A stretch of 7,050 bases of DNA from Deltaproteobacteria bacterium RIFCSPLOWO2_02_56_12 (GTDB taxonomy: Bacteria > Desulfobacterota > Binatia > UBA9968): contig MGRY01000223.1 in NCBI GenBank assembly GCA_001799045.1, positions 5,325 through 12,374 of the forward strand. Direction: 5' to 3'. This document shows, in pieces, positions 1 through 5,193 of this stretch (its first letter is position 1; each line of letters begins with the position of its first letter). The notes under the pieces were generated by a model. The model made no database searches, was not told the DNA's origin, and saw only the letters and a list, made by a program, of their open reading frames with translations. The position numbers and the translations under genes were made by a program.

Positions 1-1
1 G

Positions 2-142
2 GGGCACCAGGTCAACATCCGCGACCCCAGGGGGAACGACATCCAGGCCGCTTGCGGGCAACTCTGGACCGAGTCCGAAACAGTTCAAAGTTCAAGGTCC
101 AACGTTGAACATAGAACATTGGACATTGCACTTGGTGAGTGA
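2..142 (+). CDS. rlmN: RlmN, dual-specificity 23S rRNA/tRNA adenine-C2 methyltransferase, C-terminal end (5' truncated by window)
   Basis: These are the last 46 codons of a gene that starts upstream of the window. The frame reads GHQVNIRDPRGNDIQAACGQLW and then a low-complexity tail to TGA at 140-142. The ACGQL motif carries the cysteine (Cys355 in E. coli RlmN) that is transiently methylated during C2 methylation of A2503 in 23S rRNA and A37 in tRNA by this radical-SAM enzyme. The segment is identical at protein level to 927-1067 and differs by one silent base (4 versus 929). About 19 residues of the tail are encoded by the 7-bp repeat array at 83-131, so the natural stop seems to have been displaced by the repeat. 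The stop overlaps the ribosome binding site of the next frame. This is probably the end of the intact gene, because a simple tandem duplication would leave full-length rlmN here; the upstream half cannot be seen. Confidence 0.8.
   Translation, partial: GHQVNIRDPRGNDIQAACGQLWTESETVQSSRSNVEHRTLDIALGE
83..131. repeat. Degenerate 7-bp tandem repeat array (seven units), copy A
   Basis: Seven consecutive heptamers in perfect 7-base register, beginning GTTCAAA, GTTCAAG, GTCCAAC, followed by four more diverged units ending ATTGCAC at 131. The array lies in the rlmN reading frame, where it encodes most of the protein's odd tail, and just upstream of the mtnP ribosome binding site. Its near-palindromic units (GTTCAA against TTGAAC) let the array read similarly on both strands. 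Similar heptad spacers are, from general familiarity, common between genes of environmental Desulfobacterota-like genomes; their role is unknown. Confidence 0.8.
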
Positions 143-146
143 GGGG
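141..146 (+). promoter_or_regulatory. Ribosome binding site of the chimeric frame (copy A)
   Basis: GAGGGG ends nine bases before ATG 156 and overlaps the rlmN TGA at 140-142. This decides in favour of ATG 156 over the in-frame TTG at 105, which lies in the heptad repeat and has no such signal. The overlap suggests translational coupling of rlmN and mtnP. Confidence 0.55.
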
Positions 147-560
147 AATGGGGCGATGATTGTCGGGGTCATTGGGGGAAGCGGTCTCTACCGGATGAAG
201 GGGCTGGAGAAGGTCCGTGAAGTCCGGGTAGAGACTCCTTTCGGCAGGCCTTCGGACGTCTATGTCCGGGGGATCCTGGAGGGGACGGAGTTTGTTTTTC
301 TCCCGCGTCACGGCAGGGGGCACCGGTGGCTTCCCACTGAGGTGAATTTCCGCGCCAACATCTTCGGCATGAAAAAACTCGGCGTGGAGCGCATCATCTC
401 TGTCAGCGCCGTGGGCAGCCTGAGGGAGGAGATTGCACCCGGCGATGTCGTGATCCCCGATCAATTCATTGACCGCACTACACAACGACCAAGCACCTTT
501 TTTGGCCAGGGGGTTGTGGCGCATATCAGCATGGCGGACCCGTTTTGCGCGGTACTGTGC

Positions 561-579
561 GGGGGTCTGGTGCGCGCGA
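561..579 (+). other. Recombination join of the tandem duplication (mtnP to rlmN)
   Basis: The chimeric frame matches intact mtnP through 565, differs at 566 (T against C at 1491), matches again at 567-578 and diverges from 579. The codons here read Gly-Leu-Val-Arg-Ala. RlmN proteins have a similar stretch at this place (GVVPA in E. coli, just before the LAISLHA region), in the same frame. The breakpoint is therefore likely inside this short shared sequence, and T566 may already derive from rlmN. The unbroken parental rlmN site is outside the window. Confidence 0.6.
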
Positions 580-1007
580 TGAAAAGGCTGATGGAAGAAT
601 CGAACATTAACCTGGCCATTTCTCTGCACGCAACAACGGATGAGATCCGGTCTCAACTAATGCCGGTCAACCGGAAATATCCGCTCGCGGAGTTGATGGA
701 CTGCTGCCGTTCGCTCCCTTTGCCGAAGCGGCGCAGGATCACTTTTGAGTATGTTGTGCTGCGGGGAATCAATCACTCCGAGGAAGATGCCCGCCGCCTC
801 TCCAAGCTTTTAACCGGCATCCGCAGCAAGATCAATTTAATTCCCTTTAATCCGCATCCGGGGAGTTCTTACCGTCGGCCGACCGCGGAGGAAATCGCGC
901 AGTTTCAAAACGCGCTGCAGGTCCGGGGACACCAGGTCAACATCCGCGACCCCAGGGGGAACGACATCCAGGCCGCTTGCGGGCAACTCTGGACCGAGTC
1001 CGAAACA

Positions 1008-1056
1008 GTTCAAAGTTCAAGGTCCAACGTTGAACATAGAACATTGGACATTGCAC
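1008..1056. repeat. Degenerate 7-bp tandem repeat array (seven units), copy B
   Basis: Exact second copy of the heptad array at 83-131, carried along by the 925-bp duplication. It encodes the C-terminal tail of the chimeric frame and precedes the ribosome binding site of the intact mtnP. A TTG at 1030 inside the array could be mistaken for an mtnP start, but the ATG at 1081 is the better one. Confidence 0.8.
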
Positions 1057-1065
1057 TTGGTGAGT

Positions 1066-1071
1066 GAGGGG
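1066..1071 (+). promoter_or_regulatory. Ribosome binding site of intact mtnP (copy B)
   Basis: GAGGGG, nine bases before ATG 1081, overlapping the TGA stop (1065-1067) of the upstream chimeric frame. It is the same signal as at 141-146. Ribosomes finishing the upstream frame could reinitiate here, so expression of mtnP may be coupled to the chimera. Confidence 0.55.
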
Positions 1072-1080
1072 AATGGGGCG

Positions 1081-1932
1081 ATGATTGTCGGGGTCATTGG
1101 GGGAAGCGGTCTCTACCGGATGAAGGGGCTGGAGAAGGTCCGTGAAGTCCGGGTAGAGACTCCTTTCGGCAGGCCTTCGGACGTCTATGTCCGGGGGATC
1201 CTGGAGGGGACGGAGTTTGTTTTTCTCCCGCGTCACGGCAGGGGGCACCGGTGGCTTCCCACTGAGGTGAATTTCCGCGCCAACATCTTCGGCATGAAAA
1301 AACTCGGCGTGGAGCGCATCATCTCGGTCAGCGCCGTGGGCAGCCTGAGGGAGGAGATTGCACCCGGCGATGTCGTGATCCCCGATCAATTCATTGACCG
1401 CACTACACAACGACCAAGCACCTTTTTTGGCCAGGGGGTTGTGGCGCATATCAGCATGGCGGACCCGTTTTGCGCGGTACTGTGCGGGGGCCTGGTGCGC
1501 GCGGCCCAGGCTACGGGCGCAGAGGTTCATGCGAAGGGCACGTACCTGTGCATGGAGGGGCCGCAGTTCTCTACCAGGGCGGAGTCGCTGCTCTACCGCA
1601 GGTGGGGGGCCGACGTAATCGGCATGACTAATCTTCAGGAGGCTAAACTGGCGCGCGAGGCGGAAATCTGTTTTGCCACAATGGCCCTGGCCACAGACTA
1701 CGACTGCTGGAACCGGACTGCCGGTGATGTGGAGATCGAGCAGGTGCTCGCGGTTTTAAGAGAAAATGTAGAGCTGGCCCAGCGGATTATCCGGCGGGCC
1801 GTCGACTATCTTCCGGCCAAGCGCTCGTGCGGGTGCGCCAGCGCTCTAAAGGATGGGATTATAACGGAGCGGAAGAAGATACCCGCGAAGGCTCGTAAGG
1901 AACTAAAGCTGCTTATCGGTAAGTATCTCTAA
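1081..1932 (+). CDS. mtnP: S-methyl-5'-thioadenosine phosphorylase (MTAP/PNP family), intact copy
   Basis: A 283-residue cytosolic enzyme of the usual family length. It phosphorolyses 5'-methylthioadenosine, a by-product of polyamine and other S-adenosylmethionine-using reactions, to adenine and 5-methylthioribose-1-phosphate. Visible motifs in order: GGSGLY (7-12) and RHGRGH (51-56), which bind phosphate; SAVGSL; MEGPQF (158-163) and GMTN (181-184) at the nucleoside site; and TDYDCW with Asp206 and Asp208, the pair that in human MTAP recognises the 6-amino group of adenine, favouring MTA over 6-oxopurines. A Cys-Gly-Cys at 250-252 matches the C-terminal CxC motif of archaeal and thermophile relatives, where it forms a stabilising disulfide. 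ATG 1081 is chosen over the in-frame TTG 1030 because it has a GAGGGG site and gives the canonical N-terminus. A methylthioinosine phosphorylase or broader purine specificity cannot be fully excluded. Confidence 0.92.
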   Translation: MIVGVIGGSGLYRMKGLEKVREVRVETPFGRPSDVYVRGILEGTEFVFLPRHGRGHRWLPTEVNFRANIFGMKKLGVERIISVSAVGSLREEIAPGDVVIPDQFIDRTTQRPSTFFGQGVVAHISMADPFCAVLCGGLVRAAQATGAEVHAKGTYLCMEGPQFSTRAESLLYRRWGADVIGMTNLQEAKLAREAEICFATMALATDYDCWNRTAGDVEIEQVLAVLRENVELAQRIIRRAVDYLPAKRSCGCASALKDGIITERKKIPAKARKELKLLIGKYL

Positions 1933-1935
1933 TAA

Positions 1936-2022
1936 TTGGTTATCAGTTACTGGTTATTGGTTATTCGTTGAAAACATTTAGAGAGCCCAACTAGTAACCA
2001 GTCAACTATTAACGAGTAACAA
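1936..2022. repeat. Intergenic 7-bp repeats in two inverted arms
   Basis: The spacer between mtnP and the kinase gene is almost wholly built of heptads. Arm 1 (1936-1970) has five units such as TTGGTTA, TCAGTTA and CTGGTTA in 7-base register. Arm 2 (1988-2022) carries complementary units such as TAACCAG, with one 8-base step near 2002. ACTGGTTA (1949-1956) pairs exactly with TAACCAGT (1995-2002), and the pairing extends imperfectly to about 20 bp (1944-1963 with 1989-2008), leaving a loop of about 25 bases. The stem is AT-rich and no T-run follows, so it is not a typical intrinsic terminator. It differs in sequence from the GTTCAA heptads at 83-131. The start codon of the next gene follows two bases after the array. 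Confidence 0.75.
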
Positions 2023-2024
2023 AA

Positions 2025-2930
2025 ATGAGTATCCTGGTGGTTGGAACCGTAGCCTTTGACTCCATAGAGACCCCTTTCGGGTCGGCCGAGCGCGTCCTGG
2101 GAGGATCGGCCTCCTATTTTGCCGTGGCGGCGAGTTTTTTTTCGCCGGTAAAGATCGTGGGGGTTATCGGCCAGGATTTTCCGCAAGAGTATCTGACGAT
2201 CTTCTCCGGGCGCGGGGTGGACCTGGAAGGTCTCCGGCGGGAGAAGGGAGAAACCTTCCACTGGCGCGGCCGGTATCACGAGGATCTGAACGTGCGCGAT
2301 ACGGTAGAGCTTCATCTCAATGTGCTTTCCGGCTTTGTCCCTCATCTCCCGGAATCCTACCGGGATGCGGAATATGTCTTTCTGGGCAACATTGACCCGG
2401 ACATGCAAATGGAAGTCCTCCGTCAGCTCAGGCGGATGCGGCTGGTTGCATGCGACACCATGGACCACTGGATCCTGAACAGCGGCGTTGCGCTCCGGAA
2501 GGTGTTGCGCAAGATTGAGACGCTGGTGATCAACGATTCGGAGGCCAGACTGTTGAGCGGGGAGCACAACATCGTCCGTGCCGCCCGCGCCATACTCAAG
2601 ATGGGTCCTAAAGTAGTGCTGATCAAGCGGGGCGAATATGGCGTCCTGCAGTTCTCGGATTCCTCGATCTTCGGAACCCCCGCCTACCCGCTTGAGGAGG
2701 TCTTCGATCCGACCGGCGCAGGCGATTCGTTCGCCGGGGGTTTTATGGGTTATCTGGCTCGCTCCGGCGACCACAGCGAACGAGGCCTCAGGCGGTCCAT
2801 CGTATATGGCAGCGTGGTTGCCTCTTTTACCGTGGAGGATTTCGGTCTGAAGCGGTTGACGCGACTCTCCCTGGGGGAGGTTGAAGAAAGGTATCAGCGG
2901 TTTCTCGCTCTCACCGACTTCCATACTTGA
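2025..2930 (+). CDS. PfkB/ribokinase-family carbohydrate (or nucleoside) kinase
   Basis: A 301-residue soluble kinase, typical for the family, which phosphorylates a sugar or nucleoside hydroxyl with ATP. The N-terminal strand (ILVVGTVAFDSIETPFG) and the GG pair at 26-27 belong to the substrate site. NDSE (170-173) is the NxxE magnesium/phosphate motif. DPTGAGDSFAGGF (from 228) is the PfkB signature, with the GAGD anion hole and catalytic base Asp234. The substrate cannot be read from sequence. Adjacency to mtnP raises nucleoside or 5-methylthioribose-type salvage, but MtnP already yields a phosphorylated sugar and the spacer of repeats weakens the operon argument. ATG 2025 is the first start after the repeat array. 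Its ribosome binding site is poor: a GAG at 2014-2016 that belongs to the array. It is followed within eight bases by the glycosyltransferase gene. Confidence 0.85.
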   Translation: MSILVVGTVAFDSIETPFGSAERVLGGSASYFAVAASFFSPVKIVGVIGQDFPQEYLTIFSGRGVDLEGLRREKGETFHWRGRYHEDLNVRDTVELHLNVLSGFVPHLPESYRDAEYVFLGNIDPDMQMEVLRQLRRMRLVACDTMDHWILNSGVALRKVLRKIETLVINDSEARLLSGEHNIVRAARAILKMGPKVVLIKRGEYGVLQFSDSSIFGTPAYPLEEVFDPTGAGDSFAGGFMGYLARSGDHSERGLRRSIVYGSVVASFTVEDFGLKRLTRLSLGEVEERYQRFLALTDFHT

Positions 2931-2938
2931 TTAATGCC

Positions 2939-3892
2939 ATGGATTTATCCGTTGTTGTGCCGGTTTATAATGAAGAGGAAAACCTGGAGCCTCTGATCCA
3001 CGAGATACGCTCCGTGCTGGACCCTTTGGGAAAGCGCTACGAGCTCATCCTCGTGGATGACGGCAGCACCGACGGAACGTATGGCGTCCTTTCCCGCCTC
3101 CACGAAGCGGAACCCCGGCTCAAGGTGCTGCGCTTCAAGCGCAACTTCGGTCAGACCGCGGCGGTCGCCGCAGGGCTGGCATACGCTCAGGGCGAGGTTA
3201 TCGTTGCCATGGACGGCGATGGGCAAAACGACCCCAAGGATATTCCGGCGCTGCTTGAAAAGCTTGAAGAGGGCTTCGACCTGGTCAGCGGCTGGCGTTC
3301 GCCGCGACGGGACCCGTTTTGGAGCCGCCGGCTCCCGTCTCGAATAGCCAATGGATTAATCTCCTGGATGACGCAGGTCAAGCTGCACGATTACGGCTGC
3401 ACGCTAAAGGCGATACGGCGCGAGGTGGCCAAGGACCTCAAACTCTACGGCGAGATGCACCGCTTCATCCCCGCCATCGCCTTTGAGCGTGGCGCGCGGA
3501 TTGCTGAAATCAAAGTTCACCACCGACCGCGCCGGTGGGGGAGATCCAAATATGGCATCGCCCGGACTTTTCGCGTTATCCTCGACCTGTTGACGGTAAA
3601 GTTTCTCCTGAGTTACGCGACACGCCCACTGCACATATTCGGGCTCGTCGGCCTGATCAGCGGGGCTCTCGGCTTTCTTATCGCCGTCTATCTCACGATC
3701 GGAAAGATTTTCTATCAATTGGATATCGGGGGCCGGCCGCTGCTGTTGCTCGCCGTGCTTTTGATCGTCATCGGCTTTCAATTTGTCACCATGGGCCTCC
3801 TTGGCGAGATGCTGGCTCGCACCTACCCCGAATCACAAGACAAACCGATCTATGTCATTAAAGAGATCCTGGACGAGGGGAAGCCGGCGTGA
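2939..3892 (+). CDS. Family-2 polyprenyl-phosphate glycosyltransferase (ArnC/GtrB/DPM1-like), membrane-anchored
   Basis: A 317-residue enzyme with a cytoplasmic GT-A domain and two C-terminal membrane helices (about 233-257 and 268-290). It should transfer a sugar from a nucleotide donor to undecaprenyl- or dolichyl-type phosphate at the inner membrane. Motifs: SVVVPVYNEEENL near the N-terminus, DDGSTDGT (40-47), the metal-binding DGDGQNDP (92-99) where many relatives have DADLQ, HDYGCTLKA, HRFIP, RRWGRSKYG and QFVTMGLLGE. The order and the C-terminal part closely resemble ArnC. The donor sugar is unknown; the next genes make UDP-GlcA and UDP-xylose, so a uronic acid or pentose is the natural guess. 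ATG 2939 gives the standard N-terminus. A TTG at 2927, overlapping the kinase stop, would add four residues. No clear ribosome binding site is seen, so coupling to the upstream gene is likely. Confidence 0.88.
   Translation: MDLSVVVPVYNEEENLEPLIHEIRSVLDPLGKRYELILVDDGSTDGTYGVLSRLHEAEPRLKVLRFKRNFGQTAAVAAGLAYAQGEVIVAMDGDGQNDPKDIPALLEKLEEGFDLVSGWRSPRRDPFWSRRLPSRIANGLISWMTQVKLHDYGCTLKAIRREVAKDLKLYGEMHRFIPAIAFERGARIAEIKVHHRPRRWGRSKYGIARTFRVILDLLTVKFLLSYATRPLHIFGLVGLISGALGFLIAVYLTIGKIFYQLDIGGRPLLLLAVLLIVIGFQFVTMGLLGEMLARTYPESQDKPIYVIKEILDEGKPA
3875..3880 (+). promoter_or_regulatory. Ribosome binding site supporting the GTG start of ugd
   Basis: GAGGGG lies eight bases before GTG 3889, inside the end of the glycosyltransferase gene. 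It supports the GTG start, whose GTGA overlaps the upstream TGA and implies translational coupling. Confidence 0.6.
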
Positions 3893-5193
3893 ACCTTGGC
3901 GTGATCGGCACCGGCTACGTGGGACTGGTTGCGGGCACCTGCTTCGCGGAAAGCGGCAACGATGTTACCTGCGTTGATATTGATGAAAAGAAGATATCAG
4001 CCTTAAAGATGGGGCGGGTATCTTTTTATGAGCCGGGCCTGGAAGAGCTGGTGCGCCGAAACCTGGAAGAACAGAGGCTCTCTTTCACTACCGACCTGAA
4101 AGCAACGGTCCGGCAGGCGTCGGTCGTCTTTATCGCAGTTGGCACCCCGCAAGATTCAGACGGCGCGGCGGATATCGAGCAAGTGCTGGCGACGGCAAAG
4201 GCCATCGGTCAAGCGATGGATGGATACAAGGTCATTGTCAACAAGAGTACCGTACCGGCGGGAACCGCGGACCGGATTCGCGCTCTCCTGGCCGCCGCCA
4301 CTTCTCACCCTTTTGCGGTGGTCGCCAACCCGGAATTCTTAAAAGAGGGCGCTGCGGTCGAGGATTTCATGAAGCCGGACCGGGTGGTCCTGGGCGGCGA
4401 CGATTCCCAGGCGATCGAACTCGTTAAAGAGCTCTACGAGCCGTTTGTTCGCACGGGAAACCCGATCCTCATTATGGATGCGCGCAGCGCGGAGATGAGC
4501 AAGTACGCCGCCAATGGCATGCTGGCCGCGAAAATCTCCTTCATCAACGAAGTTGCCAATCTTTGCGAGAAAGTCGGCGCCGATGTGGATGAAGTCCGGC
4601 GCGCTATCGGCTTGGACCGGCGCATCGGTCCCCATTTTATCTTTCCTGGAATAGGTTACGGCGGCTCCTGCTTTCCCAAGGACATCCGCGCGCTGATCGG
4701 CATGGGCGAGCCGGTCCTCGAGATGCCGCTGCTCAAGGCCGTAGATCGGGTTAACGAGCGGCAAAAGGGTGTCCTGGTAGAAAAGGTAAAGCGCCATTTC
4801 GGCGCGGATCTGACCGGTCTCACCTTCGCCGTCTGGGGACTTTCCTTTAAACCCCGCACGGATGATATGAGGGACGCGCCTTCCATTGTCGTGATCGAAG
4901 CCCTGCTTAAAGCGGGAGGACGCATCGAGGCCTATGATCCCGAGGCGATGGAAGAGGCGAGGAAGATTTTTGCCGACCGGGTTCGCTATCATCGCCGGAA
5001 TTACGACGCCCTCAAAGGAGCCGATGCGCTCCTGGTCGTTACCGAATGGAATGAGTTTCGCCGCCCGAACTTTCAAACCATCAAAGAGCTGCTGAAAAGC
5101 CCGGTTATTTTTGACGGCCGCAACGTTTACGATGCGCAGGAATTGAAGAGACTGGGCTTCACCTACTATTCTATCGGAAGACAAAATGGCTAG
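3889..5193 (+). CDS. ugd: UDP-glucose 6-dehydrogenase
   Basis: A 434-residue cytosolic enzyme of normal length that oxidises UDP-glucose twice with NAD+ to UDP-glucuronate. The N-terminal Rossmann fold begins MNLGVIGTGYVGLVAG (GxGxxG at 7-12). It is followed by VGTPQDSDGAADI, NPEFLKEGAAVEDFMKPDR, the helix MSKYAANGMLAAKISFINE, and GYGGSCFPKD with the catalytic thiohemiacetal Cys261. WGLSFKPRTDDMRDAPS marks the C-terminal UDP-binding domain. These motifs separate it from the GDP-mannose and UDP-ManNAc dehydrogenases of the same superfamily. It starts with GTG, overlapping the glycosyltransferase gene by four bases, and its end overlaps the decarboxylase gene by eight bases. Its product is the substrate of that next enzyme, which makes a two-step UDP-xylose route in adjacent genes. 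Confidence 0.96.
   Translation: MNLGVIGTGYVGLVAGTCFAESGNDVTCVDIDEKKISALKMGRVSFYEPGLEELVRRNLEEQRLSFTTDLKATVRQASVVFIAVGTPQDSDGAADIEQVLATAKAIGQAMDGYKVIVNKSTVPAGTADRIRALLAAATSHPFAVVANPEFLKEGAAVEDFMKPDRVVLGGDDSQAIELVKELYEPFVRTGNPILIMDARSAEMSKYAANGMLAAKISFINEVANLCEKVGADVDEVRRAIGLDRRIGPHFIFPGIGYGGSCFPKDIRALIGMGEPVLEMPLLKAVDRVNERQKGVLVEKVKRHFGADLTGLTFAVWGLSFKPRTDDMRDAPSIVVIEALLKAGGRIEAYDPEAMEEARKIFADRVRYHRRNYDALKGADALLVVTEWNEFRRPNFQTIKELLKSPVIFDGRNVYDAQELKRLGFTYYSIGRQNG
5176..5180 (+). promoter_or_regulatory. Ribosome binding site of the UDP-glucuronate decarboxylase gene
   Basis: GGAAG five bases before ATG 5186, within the last codons of ugd. It supports a start that overlaps the ugd stop codon (5191-5193). 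Confidence 0.5.

Larger units (their letters stand above)
1..578 (+). repeat. Direct repeat copy A of a 925-bp tandem duplication (visible part)
   Basis: Bases 1-578 match 926-1503 at a constant offset of 925 with no indels. I found three mismatches: G4/A929, T401/G1326 and T566/C1491. Identity stops at 579 (A) against 1504 (G). Copy A contains the rlmN 3' end and the first 141 codons of mtnP. If it is a simple tandem duplication, copy A begins about 347 bases before the window, and those bases should match 579-925. No transposase, terminal inverted repeat or target-site duplication is visible at the junction. Confidence 0.95.
156..1067 (+). pseudogene. In-frame chimera: MtnP N-terminal half fused to RlmN C-terminal half (duplication by-product)
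   Basis: A 303-codon open frame. Residues 1-141 are identical to the start of MtnP, including the phosphate-binding GGSGLY (7-12) and RHGRGH (51-56). From residue 142 (ATG at 579) it is the RlmN C-terminal part: NLAISLHA, RSQLMPVNRKYPL, INLIPFNPHPG and ACGQL, with the methyl-carrying Cys at 275. The RlmN part has no CxxxCxxC iron-sulfur motif, which lies further upstream in the family, so it cannot act as a radical-SAM enzyme. The MtnP part lacks the purine-binding second half (MEGP and DYD motifs). It is therefore expected to be non-functional, although it keeps the mtnP ribosome binding site and has no stop or frameshift. It arose where copy A meets copy B of the 925-bp repeat. An assembly artefact from mixed strains would produce the same picture. 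Confidence 0.8.
926..1503 (+). repeat. Direct repeat copy B of the 925-bp tandem duplication
   Basis: This is the second copy of bases 1-578. It carries the rlmN 3' end (to 1067), the heptad spacer and the first 141 codons of mtnP, which here continue into the intact second half of the gene. The full duplicated unit is inferred to be 579-1503. All three differences from copy A fall at third codon positions and leave the protein unchanged. Confidence 0.95.

Noticed and set aside
83..131. CRISPR or iteron array
   Set aside because: The units are 7 bp, adjacent, degenerate and without spacers. There is no cas gene, and no replication initiator gene nearby.
105..155. TTG starts at 105 and 1030 for the chimera and mtnP
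   Set aside because: They lie in the heptad array and would add a repeat-derived leader. The ATGs at 156 and 1081 have a GAGGGG site at nine bases and give the family-standard N-terminus.
561..600. Mobile element as the cause of the duplication
   Set aside because: The join passes directly from mtnP codons to rlmN codons, with no terminal inverted repeats, target-site duplication or transposase sequence.
12..1530. Long minus-strand open frames at 12-656 and 937-1530
   Set aside because: They are antisense to mtnP/rlmN, share the duplicated sequence, and their translation shows no recognisable fold or motif. High-GC codon bias produces such shadows.
1968..1997. Sigma-70 promoter before the kinase gene (TTGAAA at 1968-1973)
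   Set aside because: The -10 candidates at the right spacing match only about three of six consensus bases, and the TTGAAA itself may be chance in an AT-rich repeat.
1944..2008. Intrinsic terminator after mtnP
   Set aside because: The inverted arms can pair, but the stem is AT-rich and imperfect, the loop is about 25 bases, and no T-run follows.
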